From contig NC_052352.1 in assembly GCF_009727055.1 (NCBI RefSeq), forward strand, positions 25,979,324 to 26,043,323: a stretch of 64,000 nucleotides of DNA. Direction: 5' to 3'. The notes under the pieces are model-generated. The model saw only the letters and a list, made by a program, of their open reading frames with translations. It was not told the origin of the DNA and did not search any database. The translations under genes were made by a program, and so were the position numbers. This DNA comes from Benincasa hispida. Its lineage: Eukaryota; Streptophyta; Magnoliopsida; Cucurbitales; Cucurbitaceae. Each line of letters begins with the position of its first letter. Positions within the stretch are counted from its first letter, which is position 1. Positions 55,564-64,000 of this stretch are shown here, in pieces.

Positions 55564-56606
55564 GATTTTGCTTCTAGGTTTATGCTCCTTTTTATGATCC
55601 TTCTCAAGAAAGTAGCATTTGTCGATACAAACACTTTGTTTTCTTTAAGATCATAGAAATAACCACATCTCGTTCCCTTGGGGTAGCCTACAAATAAACA
55701 TAATCTTGAACGTGGTTCCAGTTTCTTAGGATTAGCCTCAAGCACATGTGCTGGGCAACCCCAGATTCTGAAATGACATAAACTAGCTTTACGACCATTC
55801 TATAACTCCAAAAGTGTTCTGGCAACACTCTTGGAGGGAACATAGTTCAGGATATAAGTTGCGGTCTCCACTGCATAACCCAAAAACGAGTTAGGTAAGG
55901 AAGCGTAACTCATCATAGACCGAACCATGTCCAACAGGGTTCGATTTCTCCTCTTTGATACACCATTCTGCTGAGGTGTACCAAGTGATGAGAGTTGGGA
56001 AACTATTCCATGTTCTATCATATAGTTCTGGAAAGATGGGTCCAAAAACTCTCCACATCGATCAGATCGAAGTGTTCTAATCGTTCTATTTTATGCATTT
56101 TCAACTCCAGCCTTGAATTCTTTGAACTTTTCAAAATACTCAAACTTCTGTTGCATTAAATAAACGTACCCATATCTAGAATAATCATCAGTAATAGTGA
56201 TGAAATATTCATAACCTCCCCTGGCTCTTACATTCATCAGACCACAAAGGTCTGAATGTACTAGCTCTAGAGGTTCTTTGGCCCTATGACCTTTTCCAGT
56301 AAAAGGTTTTTTAGCCATTTTTCCTTCAAGGCATGACTCACACACGGGTAAAGAATTTTCTTCTAACTCGCTTAGAAGTCCATTCTTCACCAAACTCTCA
56401 ATCTTATTGAGATTAATGTGCCCTAATCTTAGGTGCCAAAGTTGGGTATTTTCCTTAGGAGAAATTTTAAGTCGCTTATTTTGAGTTACGACAGTTTTAA
56501 ACATCTCTATGTTATGGATGGAATTTATTGCTAACGGCCTTAGCACATACAAATTTCTTTCTAATTTTTCAGAATAAATATCAACACCATTCTTTGTAAT
56601 AAACAC
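55476..56606 (-). pseudogene. copia pre-integrase and integrase (divergent Cop-A)
   Basis: LWHLRLGHINLNKIESLVKN and CESCLEGKMAKKPF (pre-integrase and zinc-binding), then LVHSDLCG and TITDDYSRYGYVY (first two core aspartates), run from 56606 to 56091. A stop follows, then a second frame at 56045-55800 with TPQQNGVSKRRNRTLLDM. The catalytic Glu of the NGV-S-E-RRNRT type is Lys here. CLFVGYPKGTR (about 55690) marks the C-terminal part. It is dead by a stop, frameshifts and loss of the third acidic residue. Confidence 0.86.
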
Positions 56607-56682
56607 TTTACAAAAACTAAGTTCCTCTTTAAATCGGGAACTACATATACATCATTTAGAATAAGAAATTTGTTCTGTAAAG

Positions 56683-56935
56683 TCAACCAGAGACCACCCA
56701 TGCCACAACTGAGACGATATGCCCGGTTTTAACTCGCATCATCATCTCACCAGTACCAAGCTGCCGCCAGGAACTAATTCCTTGAAATGAAGAACAAACA
56801 TGGTTAGTGGCCCCAGAGTCAATAATCCAGGCAGAATCATCATTCTCCACTAAACAAGTTTCCAAAACTAGTAAATCATATTTACCTTATTTGACCTTCT
56901 TCTTCTTAGCCAAATATCTGAGGTGGTTTCTCTTC
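56683..56935 (-). pseudogene. copia protease start (divergent Cop-A)
   Basis: CLVENDDSAWIIDSGATNHV, then CSSFQGISSW, carries an intact DSG active site. In the other Cop-A copies this exact site (after GAT) is where the solo LTR inserted. The upstream zinc knuckle is lost at the junction with LINE DNA near 56940. Confidence 0.83.
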
Positions 56936-56944
56936 CAGTGCCCC

Positions 56945-57591
56945 GCTGTCCCTTTATCTTTTTCTTTTTGTAACTGAAGGCTTCTATTCTCTTTTGCAGA
57001 ATGCAATCACAAATGGATTTTATCTGGATTTCGCTTCAAAGAATCATGCCCCATTATTTCTCACTTATTATTTGTCGATGATAGTTTTTTTTTTTTTTTT
57101 TTTTGCAAAGCTACCAAGAAGGAAATGATCAATCTAAAGAATCTTCTTATTGACCTCGAAAAGGTATCTGGAGAAAGTATTAATTTCAACAAATCATCAA
57201 TGATTTTTTCTGCTAATGTGAACAAAGACCGAGCTAAATATTTCAGTAGTCTATTTCTCTTGTGAATTATTTACCACTATTTAGGTCTTCCACCTTCTTT
57301 TTCAATGAATAAATCTACAAATTTTAGATTTATTCAGGAACGCATATGGAAGATGATTCAAGGTTGGAAAAGACCTTTTATTTTCTAAAGTTGGAAAAGA
57401 AATCCTTATAAAAAGTGTTGGCCAAACATTACCTATTTATGTAAAGAGTCTTTTTCAACTCCCAAAAAATTTTTACATTGATATTACAAGATCCTTTTCT
57501 AGATGTTGATGGGGTTCAGAACATAACAAAAAGAAATTTCAGGGATTTGGAGGGATTTAATAAAGCTCTTATTGCCAAACATGTCACACCC
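56945..57591 (+). pseudogene. LINE reverse transcriptase, C-terminal half
   Basis: PLSLYLFLFVTEGFYSLLQN, then (after a frame change) HLLFVDDS, is the RT catalytic box. CKATKKEMINLKNLLIDLEK, SGESINFNKS, YLGLPPSFS and SVGQTLPIYVKSLFQLPKNF follow, and it ends FRDLEGFNKALIAK. These are plant L1-type RT motifs in order. A poly-T interrupts at 57085-57104. It is cut at 57592 by a gypsy LTR. Confidence 0.86.
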
Positions 57592-58536
57592 CCTCCCAAA
57601 TTACCCTTTTAATCGGAGAAGAGTTAAGACAACAGTTGACAACCCTCTGATGACAACTATTATCAACCTGTATTAATGAGCCTGTATCCTTAGCACTTGT
57701 TGACCTAATAGCAATTAAGAATCTTATAGTAACTACATACACTCATATCATCTTTCACTTAACTACACAGGTGCTATTGTATAGAAAATTCACATCCATT
57801 ATATTACAATCATCCAGTTAACAAACATTTACACGTAAAACCTTTGTCTCCAAAAATCTACCTAGAAAATCCCAAGATATGAACAGACAATTAGGGTTTG
57901 AAACATGACAAGTGGACCACCTAAACTTCAAGCTACTGGGGAATTCTAATAGTGACTGACTGATCTACTCGGTTTTGGGATGTTGACCACTCCTAGAAAG
58001 ATAAAACATTAAAAAGAATAAGCTTAAAATGGCTAGTGAGTGACTATTTAAAATAAAACATGGTTCAACATTAACAACATAGATGTGGTTCCTCATGAAA
58101 TATTTACATAATCATTTTCAGGGTTGGGAGATAAAATCGAGAACATGAAGTCATAACATATGTGAAAACCCTGAAGTGAGCTCATTATTATCCTTTCAAG
58201 CATCTCTATTCCTCTGTCTGAACATATAGGAGAGCCCTTTTTCTCAATCCCTAATAATCTTAGTTGAAAGAGAGCCCTTTTGCTCGATCTCATCAATGTC
58301 AATAACATAGATCATATGTGCACGTAGAACTGAATAGGATCTTGACTACCTTATCATACCTTCGGTATCAGGGATCCCTAACATAACTAGAAATCTGGGT
58401 ACCTTACCATACCTTCGGTACCAAACATTCGAAGTTAGGTTTTTGTACAAGGCACAAAATATTTTAAACATTCCATGAACATAAAATAGCATACACACGG
58501 TAAAATAATTAAACTTTAAAATTTTCATGTCATCAC
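57592..58536 (-). mobile_element. Ty3/gypsy LTR (GTGTGACA-ending), left part
   Basis: The plus strand starts TGTCACACCCCCTCCC, the reverse of a ...GGGTGTGACA LTR end. A TACCATACCTTCGGTA stretch recurs at 58352 and 58407. It is interrupted at 58537 by a solo LTR and resumes at 60509. Small open frames here lack domains. Confidence 0.6.
58532..58536. repeat. target-site duplication ATCAC
   Basis: ATCAC occurs directly before the LTR at 58537 and again at 60504-60508. Confidence 0.82.
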
Positions 58537-60503
58537 TGTTGGATTCAGGAAGCAGGTAGCATAAGTAAAACAAGATCATTAAGTATTCTAATTCATTAAT
58601 TTTGGCTGCAAACTAAGCATGCTCATAAACTAGAAACAGAGTTTCAACACTAACCTTTGAAGTACCTTTGAATCAAGATCTTCAACTGCAACCTCCTTGA
58701 TTTCTGCTCGTGAACCACCATAAAGACTTCCCCCACTATCCTCTTGGTGCCTTGGATTGAGTTGTAGGACTCAAAACAAGCTTAGATTAAGGGAATAAGG
58801 AGAGAAGGACTGGTTTATTGGCTGGTTGAAGAATAGTTCTTCAAACACTATTTATCAGCAAAATTTCAAGTGATCCATCTCTTCTTCCACCCAAAATTCT
58901 AGCTTTATATTGCATGACTTTCAATCAACTAACAACCTTGCATGAATCACAGCTCATGCTTGAATTAATTGAGCTGAAGAAGAATGGAAAGTGAGTGAGT
59001 CACTGAAAAATGAAAGTGGAAAAAGCCATTTTTCCATTTCCAATTTTCTTGTTTTAAATTGATTTCTCAAAAAACAAATAACATTTCAATTAAAACATGA
59101 TATTTTATTAATTTTACAAAACTAATTCAATATTTAATTTTCTAATAAAATTAATAAATTAATTAAACAATTTAATTAATCTTATTAATTTAATATCAAA
59201 TATGAAATTAATTCCTCACCAATTCTATTACCATGGATTTAATATTTAAATCATATTTAAATATTAATCGATTCTCCAATTCCATTTAATTCTAATATTA
59301 AACGTGTAATTATATCACATATAATTATTAATTTCTTTAATTCTAATTTGAACGTTTCAAATCAACTTATCATGCTACTCTAAGGCTAATCCATTTGTGA
59401 GCTAGTAGGGGGACCTACAGATCATGAGCTCCAAGGATCCGAGATTAATTGACTAAACTCTTTACACCAAATTAACCCCCATTCGTTAACTACTGGGTCA
59501 CTCCACTAAAGGCCGTAATTGCACTCCCCTCACTGTAGATATATTGTGTCCACTCGATATAACAATGATTAGTAAGTTAACCCCTCACAGGTTGTTCGTA
59601 ATAACGACTGGGTCAAAAGGTTGTTTTACCCCTGAGATTACCTCTTGTTTCTTAAGTCTCATTGATCCTCTAATGAACAATTAGTTTGTGATCCGGCCAT
59701 CAAACCGAGTCCCTCTTGGGCCAATGAGAGGGTGGGGCCCCTTGTTCAAGACCCGAAGTCAGTACTTAAGGGCTGTCTCTTATACACATCTAGATGTGTA
59801 TAAGAGACAGCCCTTGCTCAAGACCCGAAGTCAGTACTTAAGGGAACAACCTCTCTACTATACCTGAAAGCGAGTAGGAGTGAATTCCATCTTGCACCCT
59901 ATGTCCCCAACTATTTTCTCGGTCTTACCCCTGAAATAGGAGGCTTATTGAGCCGGCGCTGTTGAACCAACCCTCACCTATGCAAATCTAAGGATAATCC
60001 TGAATAAACAGGAGTTCATAGTTAGCTCAGGATTAAGGTCAAGTTACCTAGGTTATTGCTTTGAAATAATCAGTCTTTAAACAGTAAACAATGTTATAAA
60101 GTAAGAGTGACTTATTTCGTGGTCCGATCTCGTGCAAACTCATTACACAGGATGCCCCTACTCCTCATATCATCACATGTATAAATTAGGATCACTTCGT
60201 TTGTAGCACTTTACAACTCTTTGTAACAATTACAGAGTGAGCTGCATCCAATAGTGTTACCAGAATAAGGCATCCAATCTTATTCATATACTATAGACCA
60301 TATTGACTCTTTACTCGAACCTGATCCACTTTTATATCTCCATATAAAGTTCAAGTATTCATGTAATAGTCATGGATCTTTTAGTTTATTGGATTTATTT
60401 ATGAGACGAAATAAGCAATTCATATATTCAATAACGACTTATTGAATTTTCAGAATAAGTTTATTGTTTACAAACCACGAGTTTTAGGACATAAAACCTA
60501 AAA
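58537..60503 (-). mobile_element. solo LTR, TGTTGGG family, minus orientation
   Basis: It is flanked by ATCAC on both sides. The body is the reverse-complement counterpart of 60914-62918 (shared GGACATAAAACC end, TGAATTCCATCTTGC and other blocks). Its outer right end is mutated (CTAAAA where CCAACA is expected). It contains an adapter artefact at 59773-59810 and a 35-bp duplication around it. Confidence 0.83.
59773..59810. other. Nextera mate-pair junction adapter left in the assembly
   Basis: The 19-base Tn5 mosaic end CTGTCTCTTATACACATCT is followed at once by its reverse complement. Together they make the 38-base circularisation adapter of Nextera mate-pair libraries. The same 30-odd LTR bases lie on both sides (about 59740-59772 and 59811-59844). 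It is not genomic. Confidence 0.97.
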
Positions 60504-60508
60504 ATCAC

Positions 60509-60908
60509 ATAGTGCCTTGTAAACATTAACATGCTTACAAATTCCTTGTAGAAACTCAACATATTTTATAACATGGACATAAGCTTACTAAAAACACATG
60601 CCAAATTCACATATAAAGTTTCAGTCTTTGAAATTATGGATCATGCGATCAACATATATTTTAAGCATGCGTCGAGGAAATCATGATATAAAAATAGTAT
60701 GTTAAACTTACTATGCACTGAAAATCATTTATAAAACTACTCATTAGAAATCATTGTGAAAACTTGTCACTTACTGTCTTAAGCTACTTATCAAAGGGTC
60801 TGTAAGCCTCTCCTATTTGCGTCTGCCTTGAAATAAGGAAAGGTCCTTTGGTTAATATAGTTAGCTCCCTTTTGAGCTTAACGCATAAACTTAACTTCAT
60901 CGCATACT
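60509..60908 (-). other. right part of gypsy LTR region between the solo LTRs
   Basis: It continues the sequence interrupted at 58536. No frame or LTR terminus was fixed. From about 60780 the style changes (TAACGCATAAAC, ATCGCATAC), suggesting another Ty3-like fragment. Confidence 0.45.
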
Positions 60909-60913
60909 AGTAA

Positions 60914-62918
60914 TGTTGGGTTTTATGTCCTAAAACTCATGGTTTGTAAACAATAAAACTTATTCTGAAAATTCAATAAGTTGTTATTGAATACATGAAT
61001 TACTCATTTCGTTTTAGAAAATAAATCCAATAAATAAAAGATCCATGACTATTACATGAATACTTGAACTTTATGTGGAGACATAAAAGTGGATCAGGTT
61101 CGAGTAAATAGTCAAAATGGTCTATAGTATATGAATAAGATTGGATGCCTTATTTTGGTAACACTATTGGATGCGCCCACTCTGTAGTTGTTACAAGAAG
61201 TTGTAAAGTGCTACAGACGAAGTGATCCTTATTCGTACATGTCATGACATGAGAAGTGGGAGTGTCCTATGCAATGAGTTTGCACAAGATCGAGCCATGA
61301 AATAAGTCACTCTTACTTTATAAACGTTGTTTACTGTTTAAGACTGACTATTTCAAAGCGATGACTTAGGTAACCTGACCTTAATCCTAAGCTAACTATG
61401 AACTCCTATTTATTCGCGATTATCCTTAGATTTGCATAGGTGAGGGTTGGCTCAACAACACCGACTCAATAAACATCCATTTTAGGGGTAAGATTGGGTA
61501 GATACCTAGGAACATAGGGTATAGGATGGAATTCACTCCTACCCATTTTCAGGGATAGTAGAGAAGTTGTTCTCTTAAGTGCTCCGGGTCTTGAACAAGG
61601 GACCCCACCATCTCATTGGCCTGAGAGGGACTCGGTTTGATGATCAGATCGCAAAGTAATTGTTTCTTAGAGGATTAGTGGGACTTTAGGAACAAGAGGT
61701 AATCTCGGGGGTAAAATAGCAATTTGACCCAGCTGTTATTACAAACAACCTGTGAAGGGTTAACTTACTAATCATGGTTATATCGAGTGGACATAATATA
61801 TCTATAGTGAGGGGAGTGCAACTTTTGGCTTTAGTGGAGTGACCCAGTAGTTAACGAATGAGGATTAATTCGGTGTAAAGAGTTTAACCAATTAATCTCA
61901 GATCGTTGGAGCTGTGATTTGTAGGTCCATGAGGTCCCCCTACTATCTCACAAATGGATTCGCCTTAGAGTAGCGTAATAAGTTAATTTGGAAGGTTTAA
62001 ATTAGAATTAAGGGAATTAGTAATTATATATGATATAATTATGCGTTTAATTTTGGAATTAAACAAAATTGGAGAATCAATTAATATTTAAATATGATTA
62101 GTAATTATATATGATATAATTATGCGTTTAATTTTGGAATTAAACAAAATTGGAGAATCAATTAATATTTAAATATGATTTAAATATTAAATTCATGAAT
62201 AGGGATTCATGATGGTGGAATTAGTGTTAAATTAATTTCATATTTGATATTGAATTAACTAGAATTAATTAAATTTTTAATTAATTAATTATTATTAATT
62301 TTATTAGAAATTAATTAATGAATTAATTTTGTAAAATTAATAAAGATTCCATTTTTGAAAATTGATTTTAGAAATCAATTGCAAAATCAAAATTGAAATG
62401 AATAGAAAATGGAAAATCCCAAAAAGTGGGATTTCTCCACTTTCTACTCAATTAGCTATCACATATTCCACAATAGTTTTGAGTTAATCTTAAAAGCATG
62501 AGCTGCAATGCATGCAATAATTCCTTTGCATGAAAGTCATGCAATAAATATTGAAGATTGAAGTGGAAATCGGGCATGCACTTAGGTTGATTTTAGCAGA
62601 AAATCTCTCTAAGTTGAAGAAGATTCTTCAGCTGAAAAACCAGAACTTCTTCTACTTTTCCCCTTAATTGAAGCTTATTTTGAGTCCCATAACTCAATCT
62701 AAGGCACCAAGAGGATGGTAGGGAAGGCCTTGAGGTAGTTCATAAGATGATTTGGAGAAGATTTTCAATTGAGATTCAGGAATCAAGTGTTTCTTCAAAA
62801 GGTATGTCATGAAACCCTCTTATTAGTTTATGTGCATGCTTAATTTAAAGCCAAAATTAGTGAATTAGAATGCTTAATGATCCGTTTTACTTCTGCTGCG
62901 TGTTTTCTAACTCTAACA
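60914..62918 (+). mobile_element. solo LTR, TGTTGGG family, plus orientation
   Basis: A 2,005-bp unit runs from TGTTGGGTTTTATGTCC to TCTAACTCTAACA, flanked by AGTAA at 60909-60913 and 62919-62923. It is the same family as 58537-60503 in opposite orientation, 410 bp away. It carries a perfect 81-bp tandem duplication at 62017-62178. Confidence 0.9.
62017..62178 (+). repeat. 81-bp perfect tandem duplication
   Basis: Units 62017-62097 and 62098-62178 both begin TTAGTAATTATATATG and are identical. The sister LTR has one unit at about 59220-59330. Confidence 0.92.
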
Positions 62919-62923
62919 AGTAA

Positions 62924-63110
62924 TTCATTGCATCAGCTACACTTACCCACTTTACCTTATATCTTGGTTGAAAAATGGCAATCCTTTCTCACGGTGCTTA
63001 GGTAGGCACTGGAATACCTTTCTTAGCCTATGCGATGAGTGTCCAGTATGCGACGTACCCAATGAAGGAACTCTTATTCAAGAGTACCTACGAGCGGAAG
63101 TGGATCTTTC
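62924..63110. other. Ty3-like fragment, non-coding
   Basis: It continues the DNA interrupted at 60913. CATCGCA/GCGATG-style words suggest Ty3-like LTR or leader, but there is no terminus and no frame. Confidence 0.4.
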
Positions 63111-63114
63111 CAAT

Positions 63115-63535
63115 TCATTGTGACAGAATTTCCACATATACATTCAAACATACTATTATGCATTCATAATGCTAAATTATTGATATGCTCAAAAGAACAA
63201 TAAATAAGAGATCGAGAGATCATACCAGTTGACGACTTATTCTTCACAGCAAATCTTGTCTTCGCTGAGACGGTAAGCTATTGCTCAGCAAAAACCAATC
63301 GTCTACCACGAACAGTCACCACACGAACAGAAGAAAACGGGGATGACACCGCCACTCAGAGCCCCCAATATTCTTGGAGTGAGAATCCAAAGGGTGGGCT
63401 TTGTTCGAATTTGGTAGAGGGAATAGGGAAGGGAGATCGTATACAAATATCAAGCAAGTGGAGATAGGCTCGTCTATTGTATAGACAAAATGCTTGATCG
63501 TTTAGGTGAAGTATACGATCGTGTAGGAAAAAGGT
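63115..63535 (-). mobile_element. Cop-A-type LTR fragment
   Basis: TCATTGTGACAGAATTTCCA, the following CATATACATTC, and GATCATACCAGTTGACGAC follow the layout of 6335-6480. GATCGTTTAGG/ACGATCGTGTAGG words near 63490-63530 match 6740-6790. The ends are missing. An open frame at 63356-63610 has no domain. Confidence 0.6.
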
Positions 63536-63540
63536 AAGAG

Positions 63541-64000
63541 ATTGATGCGTTGTGAATATGATGAAATAATGATGTATATTGTGATGGTGGTGTATGTGTT
63601 GCACATGCAAGTTTTCCTAGTAAAATCCAAGTATAAATCCTACTAGGATGCTTGGTAAGTCTAGGGTCGAACACAGGGACTACTGAGACAATATGTGTCG
63701 GTAAGTTATGATTCCTTTGTGGTAACAAAAACAATAAGTTGGTTGGTATGTTGTTTAAAATATAAATTCTATGCGGTGGAATTGAGGAAAAAGTTGATGA
63801 CAGCGAAAGTTACAATGAGTATGCGGGGAATGGGTTGAGAAGGGATTTAGCTAACACTTCCTAAGATTGCGTTCAAGCTATGCGATCATGCTACACATAC
63901 ACAACAGCAAATCATCTTCCAATGCAAGTGCCATAGTTCCTATTTCTAGGACGCATGCGATGTATACGATGATGTCGATAGGACTTATTCCTAGATTCTT
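63541..64000 (-). mobile_element. Ty3-like LTR fragment, minus orientation, runs off the window
   Basis: TAAGTCTAGGGTCGAACACA (63657) and TGGGTTGAGAAGGGATTTAG (63830) are reverse or close forms of blocks in the TGATAAC/TGATTAC LTR families, and they are shared with 36480-36700. Confidence 0.6.

Larger units (their letters stand above)
54565..56940 (-). mobile_element. divergent Cop-A relative (protease to RT)
   Basis: The minus-strand order is protease, pre-integrase, full integrase core and RT. It lacks gag, RNase H and LTRs. It keeps the integrase region lost from the three other copies, so it gives the ancestral layout. It lies inside a broken LINE. Confidence 0.87.

Noticed and set aside
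63356..63734. His- and Pro-rich frames at the right edge, possible secreted peptides
   Set aside because: They span an LTR fragment junction, and the composition follows from CAT/CAC-rich repeat DNA.
1..64000. A complete new defence, biosynthetic or mobile system
   Set aside because: Apart from MOT1, every frame with a recognisable domain belongs to a copia, gypsy or LINE element. No set of unknown intact genes is present.

Overview
The window is plant nuclear DNA, almost certainly from a dicot and most likely a cucurbit. That placement is an inference from the one host gene, the base composition and the style of the LTR families; no database search was possible. It holds one intact host gene, a MOT1-type molybdate transporter on the minus strand (44663-47601, three exons, 461 residues). 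Nearly everything else is nested, broken or duplicated transposable elements. I saw no rRNA, tRNA, CRISPR array or operon-like cluster.

Layout. 1-3363 is a partial minus-strand Ty1/copia element, here called Cop-A, carrying an inserted Ty3-like LTR; it ends at a single N. 3365-6286 holds the LTR end, primer-binding site and long leader of a plus-strand relative, joined to an inverted leader arm. 6287-17860 holds a 2.04 kb Cop-A LTR, a second Cop-A body split by a solo LTR with a 5-bp target duplication, and a non-coding Ty3-like derivative. 17880-19530 is a Cop-A leader with PBS. 19531-29057 is a third copy of the Cop-A plus Ty3-like block, and its first 3.7 kb is full of small indels. 29058-34943 holds a Cop-A-type LTR and a second copia family (Cop-B). 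35200-43440 holds an LTR fragment, a LINE scrap, a third copia family on the plus strand (Cop-C), and a Del/Tekay-type gypsy LTR with gag. 43440-50200 is the host island: MOT1 plus three full and one partial copies of an A/T-rich MITE. 50225-57591 holds a deleted copia element, then a LINE broken by Ty3-like LTR pieces and a divergent Cop-A copy. 57592-64000 is gypsy LTR sequence with two solo LTRs of one family in opposite orientation, followed by more LTR fragments.

How it works together. Only MOT1 looks functional. The element polyproteins all carry stops, frameshifts or lost catalytic regions. Several features are assembly artefacts rather than biology: an intact Nextera mate-pair junction adapter at 59773-59810, an N flanked by a 61-bp repeat at 54172-54294, an N at 3364, and a third repeat copy that looks like unpolished long-read sequence.

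I did not find a new gene system. The best candidates for undescribed biology are a paired 23-bp motif conserved in Cop-A leaders, the MITE cluster in and around MOT1, and the facing pair of solo LTRs.
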